Below are positions 26,076-33,511 of a stretch of DNA of 45,100 nt, piece after piece. The first letter of the stretch is position 1; each line of letters begins with the position of its first letter. The DNA comes from Cytophagales bacterium. Its GTDB lineage: Bacteria; Bacteroidota; Bacteroidia; Cytophagales; Spirosomataceae. The stretch spans positions 1 through 45,100 of the forward strand of contig RDXN01000078.1 in assembly GCA_004292855.1 (NCBI GenBank), given 5' to 3'. The position numbers and the translations under genes were made by a program. The notes under the pieces were generated by a model. The model saw only the letters and a program-made list of their open reading frames with translations, did not search any database and was not told the DNA's origin.

Positions 26076-26723
26076 ATGACCACGCTGGAAAAATCATTTG
26101 TCACCTGTACGATCAAGTATCTTGAAAAAACCTTCAAGCTACAGGAACAAAATACACTGCCCTCGCTCGATGCCTGGTTGGCGATAGAAACTCCCATTTC
26201 GGACTTTGAACGGCAGGCTTTGCTGCATTACCAGCAAGTGCTTCAATTCAATTACCGAGACTGGTACGAAACCGAATTAGACTCTCACTTCATCGGTCCC
26301 ATATTTGCCCTTGTCAATTTCTCAACTCCCCTTTTCAATCATTTCGAGGAGCGTGAACTCTCGGCAGTGGTCGATGATATTCGGCTCTTTGGCCGTCCTG
26401 ATGGTCTCATAGCCAGTGGCCGGCGCGACCCAGAGGCTCCTTACTTCGCCTTTCAAGAGTACAAACGAAATATTGATCCTAACGGAGACCCAGCCGGCCA
26501 GTGCCTTGCCGCTATGCTGGTGGGCCAGACTCTAGGCGACAACCCCATGCAACCGCTGTATGGTTGCTTTGTGGTGGGTGACCGCTGGCAGTTTATGACA
26601 CTCGAAGGCCGCCATTACGCCATCAGTCCCGGCTTTCTGGCTACCTCTGATGATCTATTTGGCATTTTTCGTATTCTTAAAGCCCTCAAACAAATCGTCG
26701 CCGAGCGTGTAGGTGCGGTTTAA
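26076..26723 (+). CDS. PD-(D/E)XK-like protein, copy 1
   Basis: Encodes 215 residues, not recognised as a named family. The segment RPDGLIAS (Asp109), then an 18-residue gap, then FQEYK (Glu128, Lys130) followed by a helix beginning GQCLAAML fits the core of the PD-(D/E)XK nuclease superfamily, so a nuclease-like fold is inferred. No signal peptide or membrane segment is present, so it is cytoplasmic. A second copy at 38610-39257 differs at only 9 residues. Both copies lie on the plus strand among minus-strand surface-protein genes, each preceded by a remnant of their shared 3' end and followed by the same terminator hairpin. This points to segmental duplication or a mobile cassette. Confidence 0.82.
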   Translation: MTTLEKSFVTCTIKYLEKTFKLQEQNTLPSLDAWLAIETPISDFERQALLHYQQVLQFNYRDWYETELDSHFIGPIFALVNFSTPLFNHFEERELSAVVDDIRLFGRPDGLIASGRRDPEAPYFAFQEYKRNIDPNGDPAGQCLAAMLVGQTLGDNPMQPLYGCFVVGDRWQFMTLEGRHYAISPGFLATSDDLFGIFRILKALKQIVAERVGAV

Positions 26724-26751
26724 GACCAGAGCAAATCACTTACCGATCCCC

Positions 26752-26783
26752 AAAAAAAACGCCTGACTCAGTGAGTCAGGCGT
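26752..26783. terminator. Bidirectional terminator hairpin, copy 1
   Basis: ACGCCTGACTCA / TGAGTCAGGCGT (26759-26770, 26772-26783) follows an A8 run. On the minus strand this gives a stem followed by T8, a good intrinsic terminator for the NHL gene ending at 26811; it also closes the plus-strand gene ending at 26723. The same hairpin recurs at 39297-39321 and 40148-40172. Confidence 0.85.
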
Positions 26784-26810
26784 TTCCGGTTTAAATGCAT
26801 TCCTACTCTA

Positions 26811-28949
26811 CTATCGTACCACAATTTCCCCCTGCACCGTGCGGCTACAACCTGTGCCGTCGCGGACGAGGATCGTGAAAGGGCCACCCCGTTGGATGGT
26901 GAAGATACCGTTGTCGCTAAAGAAAATCTGGGTAATCTGGAAGCCGTTGATTCGGTCCAGCACTGACCCATACTCGAAACTGCTGCCCCCCAACACCTGA
27001 AACTGCTGCCCCGGTGTGCCCGGAACCGTGATCGTGGCCGTGCCTGCACCTGCCACCACCGTCGCGGAGTTGTTGAACACCATTGTCACGGCAGGAAGCG
27101 GAATGCCAATGCCGCCGATGGTGAGTGAGGTAGCCGTGGCCGAACAGCCGTTGGTGGCCGTAGCACTCAGGCCGTAAGTCCCGGAAACCGACACCACCCG
27201 CGTGGGCGCACTGCTGGCATCGTCCCACCCAACGGTGACTCCCGGCTGCACATTGGCCGTAAGCGTGATCGAAGGTATGCCACAACTCAGACCCGATGCC
27301 GAAGCCCCAATGCTCACTACGGGCGGGGCCGTGTTGCTCTGCACCGTGGTGGTGGTGCTGCTGTTACAGCCGGTGGTGAGGTTAGTGATGGTCACCGAAT
27401 AGGGACCGTTGCCAGCAACGGTGGCCGTGCCAGCCGTGGGGTTCGGGCTGGTGAGACCCGTACCGGCAAAAGCATAAGAAAACGACCCCGCGCTGCTGGT
27501 GGTGGCCGTAAGTGTAACGGCGGTTTGGGCGCAGGTGAGCGTGCCGCCAGCCACCAGCGAGGGGTTGGCGGGTGGCGCGCCGACCGTGAGGCTCACCGTG
27601 GCCGTAGCCGTGTTGGAGGCCATATCCGAAAGGGTGACGGTGAGCGTTTGCACGCCCGTTACGCCCGAATTGGCCGACACCGACACCGCCGAGGTAGAAC
27701 CCCCTGCCGTGATGGCAATGCCTGCCGGAGCCACCCAAGTGTAGGAGTAGGAGTCGGACGGCAGGCCGAGGTATCCGCCCGAAGCCGTAACCGAGGCTAT
27801 GCTGGTGGGGGTGCAGGTGGGGTTGGGACTGGCCGAGGTGCTAAGGCTGAGGGGGGCCACAAACTGCTGAATCCGGTTGTTGTACTCGTCCGCCACAAAG
27901 AGATCGCGACCTTTCACAAACACAGTCCTGGGGGCATATAACTGATTGGCAGCCGAGCCGTAGCCCCCGGCCACGGTGATGCCATTGGTGCTGGAGGTGG
28001 AGTTGGGCGGAAACTGCTGGATCCGGTGGTTGTTAAAGTCCGCTACAAGCAGGTTGCCCGACCCGTCCACACACACACCCAAAGGGGCTTTTAACTGATT
28101 GGCATCCGAGCCGACGCCATTGCCCCCGGCCACGGTAGAACCGTTCGTACCGGCGGTAGAGGTGGGCGGAAATTTCTGAATCCGATTGTTGCGTGAATCC
28201 GCCACATAGATATTGTCCGCCCCATCCACATACACCCCAAAAGGGGAATTCAACTCATTGGCTGCCGAGCCGGAGGTTGGCCCCCCGGCCACGGTGGAAC
28301 CGGCGGTGCCGGCAGTGGAGGTGGGCGGAAACTTCTGGATCCGGTTGTTGTTATTGTCCGTTACATAAATATAGCCTCCTGTGTCCACAAATAGACCATA
28401 AATGCCATCCAACTCATTGGCTCCTGAACCACTGGTTCCTGTTCCGGCCACGGTGGAACCGGCGGTGCCGGCGGTAGAGTTGGGCGGGAATTTCTGAATC
28501 CGATAGTTGGACAGGTCCGCCACATAGATATAGCCCTCTCTATCCACAAACACACAAGTAGGTCTGGTCAATTGATTGGGTGCCGAGCCAGAGGTTCCTG
28601 TTCCGGCCACGGTGGAACCATTGGTGGTGGAGGTAGAATTAGGTGGAAACTTCTGGACCCGGTCGTTGCGGAAGTCTGCCACATAGACATAGCCCGCCCC
28701 ATCCACAAATACACTATGAGGGAGATCCAACTGATTGGCTGCTGTGCCGGAGGTTGGACTACCCGCACGGGTGATGCCGTTGGGATAGTAGGTCTGGGCC
28801 TGAACGGTGGTTGCTATCAGCAGGGCTATACTCAGCACCAGAAGCCAGCCCCAGGCCAACAAATGAAAAAGCCCAGACGCATTGGCGGGGCTAAAACAGG
28901 AGAAAAAAGACGCGGCACGTAGCCAGTGGTTTGGTAAAGTGGGTTGCAT
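26811..28949 (-). CDS. Secreted six-bladed NHL-propeller surface protein
   Basis: Encodes 712 residues. The signal peptide is unusually long: MQPTLPNHWLRAASFFSCF... with about 30 residues before the hydrophobic core and cleavage near VQA-QT. It resembles those of the genes at 33512 and 40195. Residues about 60-360 are six NHL repeats of about 53 residues (ANQL..P..VFVD..GY.YVAD..N.RIQKFPP), giving a six-bladed propeller. Three beta-sandwich stalk domains follow (SYTWVAPAGI..., LTCAQTAVTLTA..., LSCGIPSITLTAN...), very similar to the glycine-rich protein at 33512. The last 95 residues are the shared TVQG-ending domain. It is presumably at the cell surface; the ligand is unknown. No TACCCG palindrome is visible upstream. 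Confidence 0.88.
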   Translation of the reverse strand: MQPTLPNHWLRAASFFSCFSPANASGLFHLLAWGWLLVLSIALLIATTVQAQTYYPNGITRAGSPTSGTAANQLDLPHSVFVDGAGYVYVADFRNDRVQKFPPNSTSTTNGSTVAGTGTSGSAPNQLTRPTCVFVDREGYIYVADLSNYRIQKFPPNSTAGTAGSTVAGTGTSGSGANELDGIYGLFVDTGGYIYVTDNNNNRIQKFPPTSTAGTAGSTVAGGPTSGSAANELNSPFGVYVDGADNIYVADSRNNRIQKFPPTSTAGTNGSTVAGGNGVGSDANQLKAPLGVCVDGSGNLLVADFNNHRIQQFPPNSTSSTNGITVAGGYGSAANQLYAPRTVFVKGRDLFVADEYNNRIQQFVAPLSLSTSASPNPTCTPTSIASVTASGGYLGLPSDSYSYTWVAPAGIAITAGGSTSAVSVSANSGVTGVQTLTVTLSDMASNTATATVSLTVGAPPANPSLVAGGTLTCAQTAVTLTATTSSAGSFSYAFAGTGLTSPNPTAGTATVAGNGPYSVTITNLTTGCNSSTTTTVQSNTAPPVVSIGASASGLSCGIPSITLTANVQPGVTVGWDDASSAPTRVVSVSGTYGLSATATNGCSATATSLTIGGIGIPLPAVTMVFNNSATVVAGAGTATITVPGTPGQQFQVLGGSSFEYGSVLDRINGFQITQIFFSDNGIFTIQRGGPFTILVRDGTGCSRTVQGEIVVR

Positions 28950-29001
28950 AAAGTATATGAGAGAGGCTTAGATTTGATTACGGTGATTGAGGGGGTAAAA
29001 G

Positions 29002-29117
29002 GGGCTGACGCATAGCCCTTCGACAGGCTCAGGGTGACAGTCACCTTGTAAGTTAGTAGGGAAATAGATTCAATTTCCCGGTCACCCTGAGCTTGTCGAA
29101 GGGCTATGCGTCAGCCC
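29002..29117. repeat. Inverted repeat with 37-bp arms (CTTCGACA..CTCAGGGTGAC type)
   Basis: Arms at 29002-29038 and 29081-29117 match with one mismatch around a 42-bp centre. The core (CCCTTCGACA.GCTCAGGGTG) resembles a repeat known to be widely dispersed in many bacterial genomes. It begins 20 bp beyond the stop of the metalloprotease gene (29137) and probably serves as its terminator, upstream of the NHL gene. Confidence 0.85.
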
Positions 29118-29136
29118 TTTTCTTCTAAAAAATCCA

Positions 29137-32100
29137 TTACTCCTTCACCACCTTCACGCTCTGGCTATGCTGCTCGTCGGTGGCCCGCAAAATGAACAGG
29201 CCGCCAGGCTGCGCCGAGAGATCGAAGGTCTCGCGGTGGTCGGCGGTTTGCGGCTGCACCCGGCGGGTGGCCACCTTCCGGCCCGATACGTCCACCACTG
29301 ATAACTCCAGCGATTTGCCCTGTGCGCCCGCTACCACAACCTCCAGCGGGCCGCGCGTTGGGTTGCCGTTCACCGACACCTGCCAGAGCGTGGTTTCCTC
29401 CGCCATGCGGGCCATGCCCATACCGCAGGCCGCCCGGATATTCCAGGTGAAGTACGCCGAGCGCGTGGCCGCGTCCTGTACCGTCAAGGTGCTCACGTTG
29501 CGGTCGAAGGGGAAGCTGTAGCGCGTACCCACTTGCCCGTTGCCCGTGACGCCCACAATCAGAAGCGGGTTGAAGGGCACCAGCGTGGCTACCGTTGGGG
29601 TCACCACAAAGTCGACCCGGCTCAACATGGGCGAAGGATTGATGGTGCAGGTGAAACTATTGATTGTCAGGCTCGACGCAGGCGTGGGCGGTACAACAAC
29701 GGTTGGCGAAGGCGGCACGACCACCGTAGGCGAAGGCGGTTGCGTGGTACCGCAAGCTGCCCGGATGTCCCACACAAAATAGGTGGAGCGGTTCGTTGCA
29801 TTCTGCACCGTGATGCTGTTCACGTTGCGGTCGAAGGGGAAGCTGTAGCGTTGCCCTAATTGGCCGTTGCCCGTAACGCCCACCATCAGGATTGGGGGCA
29901 GGGCGGGCACAAACGTTCCGTTTTTATAACCCAGCACAAAGTCCACCCGGCTCAGAGCTGTTGTATTGCTCAGGTTACAGGTAAAGCTCGTCACGGTCAG
30001 GTTTTCCGGCGTGCTGGGCGTGACTGGCGGGGTTGGCGCATCGCCCAGGATGGTAATCAGGGCCGAGCCTTCGGCGGGGTCCAGGTCGTAGCCCTCCTCG
30101 TCAATCAGCGTAATCAGGATGGTCTCGTCCTGTTCCGACGAATTTTCGTCCACAATCGGGATAATCCGCACATCGACCGTGCGTTGTCCGTCGAGGAAAG
30201 TCAGCGAACCGGGCAGTTCTACATAGTCTACCCCCGGAATGGCCGAGCCTTCGATGGCATAATCGATCACCAGCCGCCCTCTCGATGAGTTGCGTTCAAA
30301 CTGAACGATGCCCTCATCTACGTTACCGGCATCGGCAGCCACACGAGCACCCTGCGCGGGCTTGGAGGTAGTCCGGCGTTCGCTCGCCGTTGCATCGGTG
30401 GCTTGCACACCCACCACAGGCGCAGCCCCAGGGGCCGTTGCTGTAATGGTTACGGTTGCCGTTACGGTCTGATTGGTGGGTGGTGTTGCGTCCGTCACCA
30501 CAATCGTAAAGGTCTGCACACCGGGATCGATGCTATTAAACGTAACGACATTGCCACTGGACGAGAACCCGGCCAACGCACCATTCAGCCTGAAATTGTA
30601 AGCATAGGGTGCGCGTCCGCCCGATGCCACTACCGTAACGCTCAAGGTGGTGCTGGTGATGTTCGTTGCCGAGGGAATCAGGTTTACCACCATCGGAATG
30701 GGGGCTACGGTAAACAAAAATGTCGAAGCGACTGTCAGGTTGCCGGGGTCCGTAGCAATGACCGTTACCGTTTGCGGACCCGACGTACCGGGCTTGCCGC
30801 TAATGACGCGGGTGTCGGGGTTGATCGACATTGACGCGGGCAGGCCACGGGCCGTGTAGGTCAACGCCTGATTTTCAGGATCGCTGAACGCTGGTACAGT
30901 AAACGTAAAGTCGGTATCCATCGTACCCGTCTGGTTCGGGATGGCTACGGCAACGGGTGGCTGGTTGGCTGGATCGGCGATGGTGAAGTTCACGTTCGAG
31001 ATGTCGAAGAAAATGTTCCCTACGGCCTCTACCTTGATCCGGCACCGATTGTTCGTTATACTAGGAAGCGTGATGGGTTCGCTGCCGTCGTTGGGTGTAC
31101 TGGCCAGCAACTCGGTTGAGAAGGTTTGTCCGCCGTCGGTCGAGAGTGAAATCCGCACGTTGGCGCAGTTGATCGGAGCCTTATCGGTATCGACCACGTT
31201 CCAGGTCACGGTCTGCTGGTTTCCGCCGACTAGCTGCGAATAGCTGTCGAACGACGTCAACCGAAACGCGCCGGGCGTGTTCACAACCGTCACGGTGGTG
31301 GCGGCTTCGGCATTGCCCCCGCGCCGGTCCCGCACCGAAACGCGGAAGTTCATTGTCCGGGCCACTGTTGGGAGCCGCTCGCCCAGCACGCACGTTTTTC
31401 CATCCTGGCAAAAAGCTCCCGGTGCCCCCGTTGGGTGAATACCCTGATAGGTAAGCGAGGGCTGGTTTTCGCCGGGGGTGGCATTAGCCTGTGGATTCAG
31501 AATAAACGCCAGGCTGGGGAACGTGCGTTGATTGCTTGCAACGGGCGAATAAGCCCGGAACAAAGGCCGCAACACGCCATCATCGTCCACATCGTAGGTA
31601 TTGACCGGCACGCCCCGCACACCCGAAGCCGAGGGTGCCCGGTCGAATTGTTCCCAGGAATACAGCAGGTTGGGTACGTCGGTAGCATCGGCATCATTGC
31701 CCGTTGCTGTTAGCGTGAAGGGCGTTAGCCGGGGAATGCTATAGGCTGGTCCTGCCGAGATGGTCGGAATGGCGTTGGTGCCCGCCGACGTTCCGCAACC
31801 AGCAGCCCCACCGTTCTCAGCCGAGTTGTTCAAATGGTACTGTGCCTGTTTGAGGCTGGCGATGTGAAAAGGAGGCAGGACCGGGTCGACGTACCGCTGG
31901 AGGTTTCGGTCCGAGCAGATACCCACATAACTCATAATAGTCGAACCCGAAGCGGTTTCGTAGGCCTGAGCACCCTCGCGGGTGGTGCAGGCTCCCGACG
32001 CATCGGACTGGTTGTAGGTGTGGTCCATACCAAACTGATGGCCAATTTCGTGGGCCACATAATCCACCACAAAGGGGTCGCCCGTGTCGGTGCCACGGGC

Positions 32101-33168
32101 ACTATAGCCCTGTCCTTTACTAGCGTTATCGCACAACGACGATTTAGCGGCTACCCCCCCCCCGGTTGTTCCGTAGAGGTGTCCGATGTCGTAGTTGGCG
32201 GCCCCAACCCGGCTGTTCAGGGTATTGTGATTAACGGTTAGCTGGGTGCTATTATCCGTATTGTCGTAGGGGTCGGTAGCGGGGTCGTCGTACAGGATAT
32301 TGTTCGCGCCCGAAACCGCTGGATTGGCCAGCATAAAACTCGACGAAAGTTCCCGCTCAAAGATGCCATTGAGCCGGTTCACGGTGGTAACCAGCACGGC
32401 CAGCGCGTTGGTCCGAACCTGCGCCATGTCTGTTACCCTGGGGAAGCCCCCGGCGTTGCGTGTCCATTCGCCGGTAGTGGCCACAGCCAACCGAAACGTC
32501 CGGCGGGTGGCACCGAGTTTCACCACCACCGTATCGCTCGGTACGGTGTTAGCCATCCGGGCCGTACCCGTTTTCAGGCCCGGCAGTTCGGGCTTTCCGG
32601 TAGTGCTCACCGAGCCGCAGCGGAGCATCCCAAACCCCTTAGCCTCGACTACTTTGCGGGCATCGCGGGCAAAATAGCTCGTATGCACGTTGCTGGCGGC
32701 ATCGAACGAGGTCTTCTTGATGTAGACCGCGTCGCCATCGACGCCCCAGATCAGGGCTTCAAAGCCCAGGCTCGTCAAACTCATCCGAATCACGTAATTA
32801 GGATGCGTGATACCTTGCCCCTCGTAGGTTTTGAACGTGGGGTTTTCGGCGGCCAACGCGGGCGACAGCACCTGCGTCTCGCGAACGGTAAAGGTTTCTG
32901 TGGTCCCGTTGGGCATGGGAAGTTCTAACCGAAGCCCACGGGCCGAGGATTGCGTTGGCCGGGGGGCCTGGGTCAGATAGGCGCGAAGTGACGTTATCTG
33001 GACCTGATAAAAGCGGGCATTGGCGATGCCGGGATCAGTGGTCGTGGCCACCCGCGCCTGCCCCGACGATAGGGGCGTGAAATAGCCCGTTTGGGCCTGA
33101 ATAGTAGTTGCGATCAGCAGCAGCATCGGCAGCAGCCACTGACCACGCAGTAAAGGTTTGGCACTCAT
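29137..33168 (-). CDS. T9SS-exported reprolysin-like metalloprotease
   Basis: Encodes 1343 residues with a signal peptide (cleavage near IQA-QT). The catalytic zinc motif HEIGHQFGMDH lies near residue 372, in a reprolysin/M12B-like domain, with many Cys residues nearby. Downstream come Ig/cadherin-like beta domains (around 736-826, PDTRVISGKPG), a Calx-beta-like domain (around 935-1045), and two tandem roughly 90-residue repeats (around 1060-1250; NGQ.G.RYSFPFDRNV..) joined by a Pro/Thr/Val linker (PPSPTVVV repeated). The C-terminal 80 residues (LELSVVDVSGRKVATRRV...GGLFILRATDEQHSQSVKVVKE) are a type A T9SS sorting domain, so it should be exported by T9SS. A candidate operator and -7 box lie upstream (33250-33303). 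Confidence 0.93.
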   Translation of the reverse strand: MSAKPLLRGQWLLPMLLLIATTIQAQTGYFTPLSSGQARVATTTDPGIANARFYQVQITSLRAYLTQAPRPTQSSARGLRLELPMPNGTTETFTVRETQVLSPALAAENPTFKTYEGQGITHPNYVIRMSLTSLGFEALIWGVDGDAVYIKKTSFDAASNVHTSYFARDARKVVEAKGFGMLRCGSVSTTGKPELPGLKTGTARMANTVPSDTVVVKLGATRRTFRLAVATTGEWTRNAGGFPRVTDMAQVRTNALAVLVTTVNRLNGIFERELSSSFMLANPAVSGANNILYDDPATDPYDNTDNSTQLTVNHNTLNSRVGAANYDIGHLYGTTGGGVAAKSSLCDNASKGQGYSARGTDTGDPFVVDYVAHEIGHQFGMDHTYNQSDASGACTTREGAQAYETASGSTIMSYVGICSDRNLQRYVDPVLPPFHIASLKQAQYHLNNSAENGGAAGCGTSAGTNAIPTISAGPAYSIPRLTPFTLTATGNDADATDVPNLLYSWEQFDRAPSASGVRGVPVNTYDVDDDGVLRPLFRAYSPVASNQRTFPSLAFILNPQANATPGENQPSLTYQGIHPTGAPGAFCQDGKTCVLGERLPTVARTMNFRVSVRDRRGGNAEAATTVTVVNTPGAFRLTSFDSYSQLVGGNQQTVTWNVVDTDKAPINCANVRISLSTDGGQTFSTELLASTPNDGSEPITLPSITNNRCRIKVEAVGNIFFDISNVNFTIADPANQPPVAVAIPNQTGTMDTDFTFTVPAFSDPENQALTYTARGLPASMSINPDTRVISGKPGTSGPQTVTVIATDPGNLTVASTFLFTVAPIPMVVNLIPSATNITSTTLSVTVVASGGRAPYAYNFRLNGALAGFSSSGNVVTFNSIDPGVQTFTIVVTDATPPTNQTVTATVTITATAPGAAPVVGVQATDATASERRTTSKPAQGARVAADAGNVDEGIVQFERNSSRGRLVIDYAIEGSAIPGVDYVELPGSLTFLDGQRTVDVRIIPIVDENSSEQDETILITLIDEEGYDLDPAEGSALITILGDAPTPPVTPSTPENLTVTSFTCNLSNTTALSRVDFVLGYKNGTFVPALPPILMVGVTGNGQLGQRYSFPFDRNVNSITVQNATNRSTYFVWDIRAACGTTQPPSPTVVVPPSPTVVVPPTPASSLTINSFTCTINPSPMLSRVDFVVTPTVATLVPFNPLLIVGVTGNGQVGTRYSFPFDRNVSTLTVQDAATRSAYFTWNIRAACGMGMARMAEETTLWQVSVNGNPTRGPLEVVVAGAQGKSLELSVVDVSGRKVATRRVQPQTADHRETFDLSAQPGGLFILRATDEQHSQSVKVVKE

Positions 33169-33249
33169 CGAGAAATAGAGAAAATGATTGAAAGATAGAA
33201 CCGATTAAAAGCAGTGCCGTAGGGTGCGAAACTGCCAGGGAAAGTTGGG

Positions 33250-33257
33250 CAAACGTA
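33250..33257 (-). promoter_or_regulatory. -7 box of the metalloprotease gene
   Basis: Minus-strand TACGTTTG is a perfect match to TAnnTTTG, 82 bp before the start codon. Its centre is 34 bp from the centre of the upstream palindrome at 33280-33295, almost the same distance as for the histidine kinase gene. This gap (33169-33511) holds the promoter, the operator and the palindromic element, and no gene. Confidence 0.6.
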
Positions 33258-33275
33258 AGGGTTACTCAGGCGAAA

Positions 33276-33303
33276 ACCCCTACCCGAACGGGTAGTTTTG
33301 GGG
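33276..33303. promoter_or_regulatory. Candidate operator, copy A (CTACCCG-AA-CGGGTAG)
   Basis: A 28-bp stretch identical to 38339-38366 contains the perfect palindrome CTACCCGAACGGGTAG (33280-33295) followed by TTTTGGGG. With the TACGTTTG box at 33250-33257 it would be centred near -42 relative to transcription start, the classical place for an activator overlapping the -33 region. The likeliest binder is the LuxR-type response regulator encoded at 35748-36395. Confidence 0.6.
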
Positions 33304-33372
33304 GTAGTTTGGGCGAAAAAGGGCTGTTTTTTCAGTGAAATAATGATGTGGTAAACATTCCGTTGCTGGATC

Positions 33373-33505
33373 AACCCCACCCCAACCCCTCCCCATTAGG
33401 GAGGGGCTTTTCCAAATGTCAATCTCTTTTTGTTCTGGTTAGCCCATTACGGGAAAGCAGATTGACGTTTGCCCCTCCCTAATGGGGAGGGGTTGGGGTG
33501 GGGTT
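33373..33505. repeat. Perfect G/C-run palindromic element (35-bp arms)
   Basis: Arms at 33373-33407 and 33471-33505 are exact reverse complements. The 63-bp centre holds a second inverted repeat (CAAATGTCAATCT / AGATTGACGTTTG). The arm family is the same as at 21603-21694 and 11328-11420, with four G4 runs at 33484-33503. It lies 6 bp beyond the stop of the glycine-rich protein gene and may end its transcript. Confidence 0.9.
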
Positions 33506-33511
33506 ATCCCT

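Noticed and set aside
28000-28760. Regular repeats of about 159 bp considered as a CRISPR or tandem-repeat array
   Set aside because: They encode six NHL blades in one open frame; spacing and protein pattern explain them.
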